Source: Sympetrum striolatum (taxonomy: Eukaryota; Arthropoda; Insecta; Odonata; Libellulidae). From it: a stretch of 64,000 nucleotides of DNA. A program made the translations under genes and the position numbers. Positions 12,797-25,400 of this stretch are shown here, one piece after another. The notes beneath the pieces are model-generated. The model saw nothing but the letters and a program-made list of their open reading frames with translations, searched no databases and was not told where the DNA came from. Every line of letters starts with the position of its first letter. The first letter of the stretch is position 1. The DNA lies in the NCBI GenBank assembly GCA_947579665.1, contig OX388351.1:55994939-56058938 (forward strand), read 5' to 3'.

Positions 12797-13740
12797 TAAT
12801 ATTTATAATAATTATAACAAATCGTATTTATTTGGGCGGGATTGAGACTAAAATTCTCTTCTTCCATTTAACCCATCGTCATTAATTATAGGATTATAAT
12901 TAGATTAAAATGAATAGTATGAGAAAAAAAAGAGGAATTGTTGTTATAAAAATTTTATGATATTCTTAGGAAAAAATATTATACACGGCAGGAAAACACT
13001 CACGAAGAAGGGAGCATTAAAAAATCTGTGCAAATCTACCGGTAGTAATAACAAAAAGATAGTAAAAAATATGACAGGATACATAAGTATACTATCAATA
13101 TACAAATGTAAGCAATACATCAATAAGTATAGTCAGTTAACATTTAAATAGGTTAATGGTAGCTAAGCGGGATTTTTACCGCTATTTTTTTTCAGGTAGA
13201 AATTTCGAGGTTCACCATCCTAATCCGGAACCTCACCTCCTCGGGAGCCCCCGGCCGTCACAGCATGGGGGACCATAAAAAAACTGACCGCGTGGAATTC
13301 GATTTAAAAAGTTATAAAAAATTCAAATGAGCAACAATTTATTATCTCCGTCATCACACTCATCCTAAGAGATACACAAGCGTCTTTTGATCGATGTTAT
13401 ACGATGAAAATTAAGATTTTTCGTGATTTTGGAAGAAATTACCCGTTTACACACGGCAACGTTGCCGTTGGGTTGGTGTATGGGGGAGGGATTTCTATCA
13501 AAAATCTAGAAATCCACCCCCCAACCCCCGTTGAGATATTTAAAACACCCACCTATCTAACCCTCCGTGTAAACCCGTGTGTAAACTAGTGATTTCTTAT
13601 AAGATCACGAAAAATCTTAATTTTCATCGTCATTAGGATGGCGACCCTCGAAATTTCTACCTGAAAAAAGTAACGGGAAAAACCCCACTTAGCTACCATT
13701 AACCATTAAATAAATTGTATCAATTTACATTGCGAAATAA
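12797..13740 (-). mobile_element. LINE with (TAA)n tail: 3' UTR fragment, interrupted
   Basis: The minus strand carries the 3' UTR of the same LINE family as 50820-52179. Shared blocks include gggattgagactaaaa, cttcttccatttaacccatc, the caggaaaacactcacgaaga stretch and gcaatacatcaataagta. The degenerate TAA tail is at about 12797-12820. At 13150 the homology is broken by the foldback element 13151-13704 and resumes weakly for some 30 bp after it. No coding part is left. Confidence 0.8.
13151..13704. mobile_element. foldback DNA element with ~75-bp inverted ends, 8-bp TSD
   Basis: The ends are GGTTAATGGTAGCTAAGCGG and its mirror ccacttagctaccattaacc, with inverted similarity over about 75 bp. 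Inside, a second pair (gatgaaaattaagatttttc at 13404 and its complement at about 13610-13629) and a third central pair (ggagggatttcta / tagaaatccaccc) continue the fold to a centre near 13502. Flanks tttaaata and attaaata suggest an 8-bp target duplication, as for hAT elements. A TTAA-type reading (ggTTAAtgg ... ccaTTAAcc) is also possible. The left arm holds about 175 bp (13225-13402) missing from the right arm. There is no transposase. Confidence 0.8.
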
Positions 13741-14631
13741 AGCAAACAAGGCAAACAAGAAAAGAGATGAAAAGAAATATGTATGGGTAGATGGACAAAG
13801 AAAATATCCAACTTAATATCTATTTATGGAAAATATAAAGTTATTATGGAATGAGAAATCAATCAACAGGGAAATAACTGCGTAGATATACTTTATCTGT
13901 ACAATTCCTGCATAATTATGGATTGAATGAGGAAGTTCATTTTATTGTGTCTACGAAGCTTAAACCTGCAATCCATGCAACTGTGTATGAGGGTTAAACC
14001 CAAAATCTGTTGCCGATGGTCTCAATTTGCCTGAAGCGGAAATAAAACTGATGTTGTTTTATGCGTAATTTAGCTCAGAAATCAATTACGCCCATACCAT
14101 TTGCCGACAATGTAATCAAGGAATTTGATTGAAATCAACAGATGGACCAGAAGTTGAATCCTTACTTTGATTGGAACTGGATGTACGAATAAGTGAAATT
14201 AGCTCTTCTGTCTGCAGACTAGTAGGTAGTTGTTATGCAAAAGTGTAGAACTTCGCTCTCTCGGATTTTCGGTAGAGAATGATGGGATTAATATTACGAA
14301 GAGCTACGAAGAACTATTTATTTCAATAAAAATTACCTCAATGCTGATTTAGAAATATTGGCAGTTACGTAACATTAACATAAGTGCTAAGAATGAGATA
14401 CAGGACATTTTTACTATATATTCTTTCCGTTAAACTAAAATTGAATGAGATACATCGGAGTTAGTAAGACTATGCGACAGAAAAAAACACAAAGTAATTA
14501 AAATAGAGTATACCCTGCCACCTTTTATATTACAAATTACATCGTTTATATAGATTCGCTAAGCCGAGTCGTTACTATTTTTGGTAATCGAAGCGATAGA
14601 GACGTTTAATCGATTCGATTAAACATCTACA
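13741..14631. other. unannotated stretch
   Basis: AT-rich with no recognised feature. It may contain further decayed LINE 3' UTR at its left edge. Confidence 0.4.
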
Positions 14632-16325
14632 TCTACATTAATACCTTGCGAGCCGCATTTCGGCGTGTGGCAGGAGGTGTTGATCAACACTAATTGATCT
14701 AAGCTACTTCTTTACTCGAATATTGTCGTGTATTGTTCGCGGGAAGAATGAATTTTTAAAACGACACGTCCTAGCATCTATTTCTCTTAAATTAAGTTCA
14801 TTATTGGATCGACCGAGGTAGCAGGGGGGTTGGAGGATACCGGTCTTATATTCCACAGATAAAGTTTACTTGAATTTATTAAGAAATTGCAACCTAGCTT
14901 CCAATCTCCTTTCTTTCAAGGATTCCCAACCTATGTATGAGAGCATTTTTGTAACGCTTGTTTTTATATCGTAGCAATTCTTAATAAAAACGAACCGCTT
15001 TACGCTGCACTTTCTCGAGATCTCGATACGTTTCATCCGCCGGATCCCATATACGTGCCGCATATTACAGAAGGGGTCTTACCAAGGTAATATATCATCG
15101 CTCTTTCACATTTTCATCGCATTTATTGACAATATGCTTTGCAAAGCCAAGCCTTTTAATTGCTTTGCCGCAGATTTTTCGAATATGCGTGCTCCAATTT
15201 AAATTATTAGTAATGTTGATCCCGAGATATTCAACTGAATCTACCAATCTTACATTAAATCCATCATTTTGTACGGGTGATTCTGACGCATTTTTTTCCT
15301 TTCGAAGAAATTATCTACGAAGCATTTACCTACGTTAATATCTAATTCCCTTTTGTCGCACCACCTTTGTATGAGGATTAAATCATTTAAGAAAGATGTT
15401 CGGTCTTCCTCGTTTGATATTTCTCTGTATATAATCGTGCCATTCACAAATATCTTCACATTTCTATCGATCTCGTCACTCAAGTTGTTGATATAAATAA
15501 AGAAAAATGAAGGTCCAATTACGCTGTCCTGAGGTACGCAAGAGGTAACTTTGACTCTATTTTAGCTAATGCCATCCAGTACTACTTGTTGTTCCCTCTC
15601 GTAGAGAAAATGTTTAGCTCAGTGGACTACTTCCTTGTTAATACCCGCTGGTTTTAGATTGTAAATTAGTTTGTGGTGGAGTACTCTATCGAACGCCTTT
15701 TTGAAATCAAGGAAAATATCGTTCACTTGCTTTTTACTCTAGGCAGACTTTAAAATATTGGGTAAAAATAGTGCAATATTGGTTTCACATAATCGGGACT
15801 TTCGAAAACCATGCTGGTTTGAGGCGAGATTATCTAAAAATTTAGTGCAGCGAAGTTAATGATATCGGTCTATAATATCCTGGGTCCTCCTATAATCCAC
15901 TTTTGCAAAGGGGCGTAATATTAGCTAAATTTCAATCGGTTGGGATCCTACCTTCATTCATATAGAACATTTTGAGATATGGGGTAACACTTTCTGTCAG
16001 TTCTTTCAGCGCTCTTGCCGGAATTCTTTATGGCCCTGGCGAAATATTTGGCTTAATTTTGCATAAGATTTAAACTATAACATCTGTCGTACAACTTATA
16101 TCTGGCATGGAATCTGTTATATTAACCTTGGGGAGGATCTCTATGCTACTACCTGACGTGAATTCGCTTTGGTAAAAGTCGTTTAGAATGTTCGCTTTCC
16201 TCTTCGAATCGCAAGTAATGTTACCTTCGCTATCCTTTAATGAGCTCACTTTTTGTATCTTTCCCTATACCTCTCTAACGTAGAACCAGAAGGCTTTAGA
16301 GTCTTCCTCTAAAGAGAACGTTCCA
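14632..16325 (-). mobile_element. 5'-truncated LINE (CR1/Jockey-like superclade), GTAGAT tail
   Basis: This non-LTR retrotransposon runs on the minus strand, with its 3' end at the left. The tail reads ...cacacgccgaaatgcggctc, then gcaaggtattaatgtagatgt. It lacks the endonuclease half. It starts in the linker before the reverse transcriptase and runs to the C-terminal region and 3' end. The same family is at 32039-34412, 6385-6466 and, as variants, 18440-18590 and 35560-35705. Clade is uncertain. The microsatellite-like tail and C-terminal sequence favour the CR1/Jockey/I group over RTE or L1. Confidence 0.85.
14866..16318 (-). pseudogene. LINE reverse transcriptase remnant
   Basis: Read on the minus strand in shifting frames, the region shows linker (EEDSKAFWFYV), RT palm pieces (ASNQHGFRK; DFKKAFDRVLHHKL), the usual SGVPQGSVLGP block as SCVPQDSVIGP followed by FFFIYINNLSDEI, and the catalytic FADD block as FVNGTIIYREI. 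The last has lost both aspartates. A C-terminal ESLKERRLEARLQFLNKF motif follows, typical of LINE ORF2 ends. Several in-frame stops and frameshifts make it non-functional. The longest open pieces are about 15250-15483 and 14866-15063. A normal RT with endonuclease would be over 900 residues; roughly 500 codons are represented. Confidence 0.85.
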
Positions 16326-18439
16326 ATAGCGGTTGAAGTGAGGAGTCAAAGAGCAGCGTGAATTAAGGAGTAGCGGTGCATTCGTGCATATCCGAGGAGG
16401 ATTATGGGTAAGGAGAGCGGCTTACTTCTCAAGTCGACTTGCAAATTAAGCAGCTCAGAGACCATGTTTTTCGGGTCGCTTTCTCAAAAGATATCACTTT
16501 GCCTCTAAAGGAAAGTATCAATCACTTGAAAATCAGTTGTGCATACACTTCTTAAGTGATATTTCGGGCTTGAATTCTAAAAACTGACGCTCTCAACTCG
16601 AGAGATGGATGAAGTTCACCTGTTTACGGTAGGGTTCTCAAAGATAAATATAAGTTGGGATGAATATTACTCATACCATTGCATTATGAATGGAAAGCAC
16701 CTCATGATGAATGGATTGGATTCATAAATGCTTCCACGCTAAAGATGAGCAAGACTATTTTTAATTTGGCTTTTAAATCAATTGGCTGAGATTCCTTAAA
16801 TCCGGAAAGATGTTAAAGTTGCGAACGTACTACTTTCTTTACCGAGGGTGCGGAAACCCCTAAGGGTACGAGATAGCGTTTTTTGGTGTGCGAGAGAATT
16901 TTCAACAAAACATACCAATTTAATATGCAAAATTGTTTTATATGTAAGAATATGGTACGTAATAAATGTTTTATGCAATAAATAAGTTTTCTCGCAGTTA
17001 CTGTGTTTTCATAAATAAAAAAAAGATTCTAGGGGGTCCTGACTACTAACTAGGTTAATAGTCAGCACCCCTTTTTAAGTGATTAAAGTGGTATAAAAAT
17101 CACAAATTTCAAATTAGGGGTCTTGCTCTCAAAATTTTAGTAACGTTTTTTTATTTAATACTCATACGCTGATCAATTGTTAAATATTCAAATATTGGGT
17201 TTGGAATCGCAGACGTGCACGAATCCAGACATCCTCTGGTTTCAGATAAAAAAGCGTTCCACTTCTAACAGGAAAAAGTAGTGATATTTCTTTTGACTTT
17301 CTGAAATGAAATCCTGACAAATATGTAGGTCAATCCCATGGCATTGCTAGCTTCGGGTCGAAATGCGTATAGAGCGGAGGTCACGCTGGAATTTTAGTGC
17401 CGTGGGCTTACAGACGAAGCTCGGGTGAAATGCAAGCGTTGGGTGGGCTGCAATGGATACACGGAGAAAATTCTAGCAAAATCAAAAGGTGGGGCCGAAT
17501 GACGGGGAACCCAAATTTCCAAGTCTCTTGACTTACTTCATATCCCCCTCTATATCTGCAAATTTTGAGGAACACACTACAATTCGAGATTTAAAGATTG
17601 AAAAACCCACATACTCCTGGCCGTAACTTGCAACAAGACAAGGTCAGTGTGTGAAGAAGAATTCAGTAATATTTAAGTCAAAGAAACGAGAAATGTAAAA
17701 TGAAATGGCTAAGCGATAGTTAATAACTTCAAGGTAAGAATCAATTGAAGGAAAGAGTGAGGTTTTCTTTTGATATTAACCTCTTCAACTACGATATGTT
17801 TTTAGAATAACCTATCCCTATGCTCTACTTCAGTAGTACGAGTTCCGTAAGTTCATTATCGATGGTATATCATTATCACATTTTCATAACATTGATAAAG
17901 TTTACTTAAACAACGCTAAAATAATTTGAATCTAATGAGTAGTAATGTAGCTCGTCATTGTGCGATTTGGCATCGGATACACGTCAAATATATATTAGGC
18001 ACGTCATTTTAGAGCAAGGGATTAACAATATCCGTGCTCCTGTTCTATCCCATTAGTTCCGGATATTATTAAAAACGTAGAATGTCACCGTTATAAGAAG
18101 GGACATAGGACGAAATGATTGTGAAGAAGAATTTTCGAACAAAATGTCGATTATTTGAAATCGCGATCTTTTGGCTCAATGTACTGTATCTTTGATTGTT
18201 GGACTCCCCGATAAAAACACGATAGAGCGAAAGCCACTCACCGGCTGTTGTCCTGGGTTTCAAGGGCGGCTTATCTCCAGCTGCTCGCAGTAGTTCCGTT
18301 TTCGGCCACGTTCAGACGTACTGTCACGTATTCAATTAACTAGTACTATAGACACGAAGTACCACCACGTGATAGTAAAGCTCCACCTCTGAAGAATAAG
18401 AACGAGATATTTTCTTAAAAAAATACCAGGTATAGTATA
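16326..18439. other. unannotated stretch with one strong hairpin
   Basis: No gene found. 16330-16460 and 17340-17560 are somewhat GC-richer but match nothing I recognise. A strong hairpin lies at 17031-17073. Confidence 0.4.
17031..17073. repeat. inverted repeat (20-bp arms, 3-nt loop)
   Basis: Left arm agggggtcctgactactaac pairs with gttaatagtcagcacccctt, 16 of 20 positions complementary around the loop tag. It may be the remnant of a foldback MITE or a transcribed hairpin; nothing else in the window matches it. Confidence 0.65.
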
Positions 18440-18590
18440 TTACGGGACGCATAGCCCGCGAGCCGCTAGTGATGCATGGCAGTAGGTGTAATAACACCAC
18501 TACCATGGCCCTAATCTACTGTATTAGCCTAACAGAGGGGAGAAGAACCGACCATGTAACTATTTGCATTTGAAATTCTTTCTTTCAGCG
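18440..18590 (-). mobile_element. LINE 3' end, variant tail
   Basis: On the minus strand, ggtgttattacacctactgc, then catgcatcactagcggctcg and cgggctatgcgtccc, parallels the copy at 35640-35705 and, more distantly, the GTAGAT-tailed LINE. Just upstream, GRFF can be read where LINE ORF2 proteins end in RFFPRTIREWN. No GTAGAT tail is present. Confidence 0.5.
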
Positions 18591-21500
18591 TTTCGTCGAT
18601 GTTTCTTGAAGATAATTTTGTTTCTATTCTACCATTACTATAATTGGTAATAGATTTATTTGCTATTTTAAACTAATTTATCACTACTACTATTCTATTG
18701 AGTAAGAGATCTCAGAATACTTTTTTTCGTGATGTTAGCAATTAAAGGGTCGGTAATCATGTAACTAAGCGTTCGATTGAACGGTAGATGTATGATTCGA
18801 AAAGGACGAAAAGGAAGAAATAAGAAATTAAAGACGACAAAAAGTGCTATTTTCCTTTACACTTATTGGAAGGACCCCGGTTTCTATCTTCGCAGTCATC
18901 TTCTAACCGTGAACGTTTAAACCGATCGTCCCAATATATCTAGCGGAAAATACCGACTTTCGTTATTTTTAATTTAAATTGCATTCCACGAAGCAAGCCA
19001 AGAAAACTTCGAGTTTTCAGGACGAAAGATCTTTTCAACATTTAAATCATCACCGTAATAGAAGACTCGTACCTCTTTTCTGCATCCAAGTCTCTCCGTT
19101 TAATTAGAGGACACATTACTCCACGCCTTTGGAATCGGCTTGTTTCCCTTGGCTTTCTACAACTCTTCCGAGGGAATTCCCTCGTTCTTGCTCCCTAATA
19201 GAGTGTCTAATTCCAGGAGAGGCACGTAATTCAGCCTCGAGACCGTGCTCTAGGCCTCTGAGTCACGCTTAGTTAGGGCCTTATTCCCTCCGCGACATTT
19301 TCCTCTCTTGCATTCCTTAGCTTCGGAGAGACTGCGCCCAAGTTCGGCGGTCACCCGCGACGTCTGTAATTGCCCAAGGACTTTCGTTTGGCTTAGCTGA
19401 ATCCTCTCTCCCATAACAACTCCCAAGGGAAGAAACAAACATCGCAGGCACGCTAAAAGCACGGATATGGTAGAGGAAAGCAGGTTTTGATACGCTCCCT
19501 TGATTCCACTTCACCTCGTCAAGTAGAGAAGTGATTTTTTCGGGAATAGGAGAAGTTGTTCTATTCGGAAACGACGTTGCTAATGACAGGAGGTGCACAG
19601 TTGGATGGAGAAGGCGAAGATAGCGTAGTGAAGGACAGTATAATTTAGAGAATTAAGGATTAGACTATTAATACGAGATAAATTCCAAGATTGTATATGT
19701 TTCACCTACCTTCAAATATTATTAAAAATAATTCCAAATATTATTGAATAAAATATCAAACATAAATTGCAAAGCATTCTCTCTTAAAATGTGAGTTTTA
19801 TTTTTAAAAATAAATACATAAATAAATTTCTAACCTGATGGAAACCCGCCGACAAACAAGCAATTTATGTAGTGCGTACGTTTCCTAAGTTCATATACCA
19901 AATTTGAAGTACATATTATATCTTAAGGTATCATATTATAAAAATTTTTCATAATCTGTAACAATACAAAGTGCAACATGCCTTTTCACAAGAACTGTCC
20001 ACTCAATTAGTCTGTATATTATATACTCTTATGTATTAAGCCATACTCATAGTAAAATTTCCATCCATATGCAATCGTGTTATTTGTCATTTGTAAGTGA
20101 TTAGATCAGTGGAATATTTTTTTCTAGTTTGTAACAAAATGAGCACATCGCTTTTGATTAATTGGAATTTAATCATGTATTTTATATTTGTAAGCCGATT
20201 TTAGGAAAGTTTTACTGTTACATTGATTTTATTACTGTAATTGTCTATTTAAATTGAAGAAATTTAAACTGCAAAATACAATTAAACAACTTTTACAAAT
20301 CCACTTAAAATACATATATAATGTGGATTAGTGAAATTCGTTAATCTGCGTTGTAATAAATATTAATAATTACACAATCAGCCTAGAAGAAACTGTCAAT
20401 TACTAAGGCTTGAAATTCGTTAGAGTAAAAATCCTGAACTTAGTATTAACATTTCCTTCAATACGAGACAGTAGCTTCTAAAATCATCACCTTTGCTACA
20501 AAAATGTGCAGTCACATTTGCATAAATAACTTTATCTGTTATATATTGCATTAATATATTTGAATTACGGCATAGATAAACTTACTCACATACTATTATG
20601 TTCACCATAGTGAGTTCATTTTGAAGCCACGAAAATATTTTCACAATTTATAAAAGCGGAATCTTGCTTAAATATTTGAAGGTAAAATTAAGTGATATTT
20701 CTTTTTTGTCTATTTTTTAAAATCATCCAATGCACTGAATCCATGTAAATATTAGCATTTCCCAGTTTTTTAATCATAATTATCAAAATGTTACGATATC
20801 TACTATAAGATATCTCATCGGAGTTTATGCGTAACTGTATACTCTATGTAAGGTAACTATAATCTTTGCAACAGCCCTTTTAAAACTTTTCTTTTCGGTC
20901 CATATTAGTTGAATGGTCTTGCAAATAAGTATCTAACAATGAACTTATTATATTGACTGATTCATAGTTTAGTAATCCAATTCAGTAAACAAGGAAGAGA
21001 TGTGTAGAACTTTCTTTTGCAGGTTCAGCAGAATTAACCAATCACATCAGAGAAGTCCTTAGGTTACTTCTTCTTAGGATAAAAACAATAACAAAGCATC
21101 GGACTAAAAAAATAACTTTAACCAAAGACGGCGAAGTTGTTTATCAAAAGTCAAATCCAGAAAAGCGGAAACTTGAGAGTAACAAAAGCTTCATCAATTT
21201 ACACTGTTTGTAAACTAATTAAAACTTTGCATCGCATAAAGCCAGATGGTGTTTTTTTAGGTTATTAATGGAGTTTCTGGAGAATTAGGTAGCTCATCAC
21301 TTCTGCTTACATTGCTCTTGAAGTTATGATCGCCGCATACGAGTTTTATGCTTCATGCATAATATCCAGATTCAATTTACGTGAAAGGTTTAATAAATGG
21401 ATGGAGTAAGATGAGTTACATTATCTGACCCACTAATCATTCCATTTAAAACTAATTGAATACATTTCTATATTTCTGAGAAAGACATGGCCCTCGATAA

Positions 21501-22384
21501 AAGTAACTTTCACTCAGTAATTCAAAACCATTTGAAAATTGTAGAACATCGGTTTGCATACGTAGTTTCTGAGATTATTCCTTATCTTAATCATTTTTCA
21601 AATCAAAATTTATGGACCTTTAAATGTTTGTCAACTAAATTTCACGAGAAATACAGTAGAACAAAAAATAGCAATTTACGTGATTGACAAGTATCAGTGC
21701 AGGATTTGATACCGAATCGCTTAAAATGGTTGGCGAAATAAACTTTCACAAAATTGATTGTCTTTTACTCCAGATCTTTAACAAAATTAAATTAGGTACT
21801 TATGTTCTGAAAAATTAAAAGATGTAATATTATAAGGAATGTGAATAATTTTTCATTTTTGCATCTCTGTATGGCCAAAAATAAATTTCTCCTACATTAA
21901 TGCGTTGGGAGTTTATGTCCGTATGTAGTAAATTCTAAAGAGATAATTGTATTTCTCTCGCCAAATATATTGGATAAAATTTCAAATAATAATTCAATGA
22001 ATATTGATTTTATTAATATAAAATTTGGCTAATTATATTCTTTATGAATTCCCATTGAAATTTAAAAAATATAATTATTTATGCATAAACAAAACTCAAG
22101 TATTCATAGTAAGCATTGTATATTCTATTATTATTTTATTTTAATGTATCCATTAGTAATTAAAAGTTATCTTTTGTCAAGCTTGATGTTACGTAGAGTT
22201 GAAATTATCAAAATAATATATAAATAATTTAAGTAGAATGGAAGAGTTTGTCTGGAAAAATGTTGAACTTTGATTGCTGTTTATGATAGTATTTAATGAT
22301 AAGCATAATTTTTGTTAACTCAAATTCATATCATCCAATAAAAGCGCGGCATCTGAGACATTTGAATTTTCATCGATATAAGCG
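18591..22384. other. unannotated stretch
   Basis: No gene found. About 18880-19640 is a GC-richer, more complex island within AT-rich DNA, but its open frames have no recognisable domain. 19650-22380 is very AT-rich. Confidence 0.4.
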
Positions 22385-22455
22385 TGCGCAGGGGGAAGCT
22401 GGAGCCCTTAAATTGTCGTTTAGCACCATCTACCGACCGAGCTATGGCACTATGT
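22385..22455 (-). mobile_element. possible tRNA-derived SINE head
   Basis: The minus strand reads gccatagctcggtcggtaga, which fits a tRNA A box (TRGCNNAGYNGG with one change). About 37 nt further, gggctccagcttccccc resembles a degenerate B box and T-arm. No tRNA fold with acceptor stem can be completed, so a tRNA-derived repeat is more likely than a tRNA gene. Confidence 0.35.
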
Positions 22456-25400
22456 AGAGAAGCGTCTTTGAGGTGGAGGGGAGAAAACGGCCAAATAAAT
22501 GGACAGATGATTGGAACATTACGATACTCACCATAATTGATAAGCAAATTCAATTCATACAGGCATACTAATCAAAATCTTCAACTCTAGTTTTGTTTAC
22601 CAAAAAAAAAATTAATTTGACAAAAATTCCTGATCTTCATATCCGTTACCTAATGATTCCTTTCCTCGAAACTACAACTCGTTCAAATTGGAATCCCAAA
22701 AGTTATTTTCTTTTTGAGTTATGTCTTGCCACAAGTGAGTTAAGGGAAAGCATGTTTCTGATGCAATCTGCAATATACATTGTATTTAGAGTTTATATAA
22801 GGCTTTTCATGCTGGAAAAACAACGTAAGAGTAGTAATATACATATATAGGGCACATGAAAATGATTGCTCATCCATTGATTCGATTACTAGTGAATTTT
22901 TATTTTAATATGAAAATCTGAGAAATATATAAATAATCCAATTACAACATTCAAATAATTTATGTGAAATAATTGCTTCGTCATGATGCATTTTCTATAC
23001 TTCTGATGTATTCCGCTGAAAAACATGAAACAAAATATAGAAGTTCTTATTACCATTTGCAAGTAGTGCTCTTTACCATAAGGAAAAGCTATACAGGTTT
23101 GATAGAGAAGCATTTGGGTAGGAAACATTGGAAACGTTACGAATGGACCTAAGCATCATATTTTTATAGTATTTGATAAAAATATCTTCAATAAAAGTAA
23201 AATGAATGAAAATGAAGAGGGAGACAATCCAATCCAGCATTTTGCAGAAATTCAATCAACGTTCTAAAGTTTGCATCGTGAACGAGAGAAGACTGTAGAG
23301 GAAACTTTCAATAAAACTCTACAACGAAGTGAAGAAGAGTCAAGCATATAGTCTACACTTTCTCAATCCCCTCTCTTCTTCGGAAAACTTGACAAGATCG
23401 TGTGAGTTATGTAAATCTTTTGAATATCTTTGCGGCTAGTAATTGCTGTATTTTTCTTCATTAGTACCTCATTGTAGCATATCATTTATAATGTATCGAT
23501 ATATCTGCTGTCATCAGGTATTGCAACTATTTACGATGTTTTTCTTTGTAGTATAGCGATATCCTCTTTTGATATTTAAATATGTGTTATAACAAATGAA
23601 CCTGGTTAGCGCTCCTTTCTAGGATGGATGAGGAATAATACATTCCTATAGAATATTGCCAAATTATCTTGATTAAGAATGAATTTGAGGATTTGTGTTA
23701 CTAATGCCTACATGAATATCCGTTACAGAAGGATGTTCACAATACCGATATGTATGTAAAAATCCCGAAAAACATTATTTAGTTATTGAGTCAAATTTTA
23801 TAAACCTAAGTTTTTGATGCTCAGTTTTGACAGTGAGTAATGCAGATGTATTTATGATCGTTTAAGTTGAGAGTATGTATATTTGGGAGGGTGCGGATGA
23901 TTATTTCTCTATAGAGTTGAATTTTATAACATCCCTTAAAGATAAAAATATCCATAGTTATTAATCAGAGAGTTGATTTTCTCTATAGGTTGAGAGGTTA
24001 TATTCACTTCATGATGAGAGCCCTTAAATATCAGCTGTATCATAAAAATGCTGAATTCCCAAAGTTTACACTTGTATAATTCATTAAGACCCCCCGAGGA
24101 GAAAGCTCGGGTCCTTTTTTCTAAATTTCCTGACGCCACGATTCCCCTCCCCATCTCTCCCCTCCCCTTCCTCCCTTCCCCATCGCCTCGATTGACCCCC
24201 CTCAGACTTCGATCATATCCCATCATGCCCCTCTTCCATTTCCGACATCAACTCCATCTCCCATGACCTTCCTTCCTGTTCACTTTCACCGGCTATCCTT
24301 AATTTTCGACCGTTTCCATATTCCAATCTCTTATAAATACGGATCCAAACATCATTTGGATCGATGGGACGTCTAAGAAAACAAATAATGCAATGATTTT
24401 TCTAATTATAATAATGGTTGCTCTTCTTCTGCTTCTTATAAAACCTTTCTGAGATTTTGGTAATCTCCGGCATACATTCACTAATTCCGATAATGTGTAT
24501 TATCTGTTAGAGTGTTTGTTCGATTACTTAATTGTTGCACATAGTTTTGTGCAATCCTAGTTGTTCAGAATATTTTTAATTATGAAAAAGCCCCTCTTGG
24601 ATTATCATCAAGTAAGGGGCCCCACTAACCTGTTCCCTAGTGGAAAAAGTCTGCCGTAGCATGATATCGGCTTTTAAATTTAAAATGGTCTGCCCTCTGC
24701 TCTATTTAGAGAGCTATTTTATTGATAACTTAGTTTACTGATACTTCATCACTGAAACCAAGTAAAAATGACAGCAAAGACCTACGATACCTTGATGAGT
24801 ATGTTTCGAAATAAGTTTGTTGGTTAAGTCACCGATGTTAAGGGTTTTAGTCATTAATACATTCTTTTACCTCTAATTGTTTCCTTTAGTAGAATTAAGG
24901 CTTAGGTTTTCTAAGAAAATGTCGCATCAAATCTAGCTAGATAAATCATATAATTTCTCGACCATTTATCAGCCAACGGAATCTCATGATATTCGGCTGA
25001 ATACTAACAGTGTTTACTGTTTGTTAGCGCTTTCGATTTCAGCGAACGACCTGTAACGAGTTATGAGAAATATCTCATAAAATTGGCAATTTTACGATCC
25101 GTAGTCATCATCATATTCAAGAAGGTGTTTGGAGGCGAAAGGAGATAAAACTCATCATTTCGCCTCAGAAGAACATCGCATGATAGTAAAGGACTCTTCA
25201 TTCTCCCAGTGATATAAAATACGTCGTATGATACATACTCCTGCGATCGTTTGAGTGATTGCGGTCATTTTCCAACGCGTCATGCAACATGGTACATTTT
25301 GCCAGTTATGGATCTGATACGCTCTCCATCACGAACGGCTGAGTACACCGCACCGTAAGATTTTTTTAGCGCAGTTGATTTGATATTTCGTTATCCTATC

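Noticed and set aside
24120..24205. Pyrimidine-rich tract as promoter or splice signal
   Set aside because: No linked exon or core promoter element; low-complexity tract only.
25030..25046. tttcagcgaacgacct shared with 36111-36126
   Set aside because: A 16-bp match is near what chance allows in 64 kb and the flanks differ.
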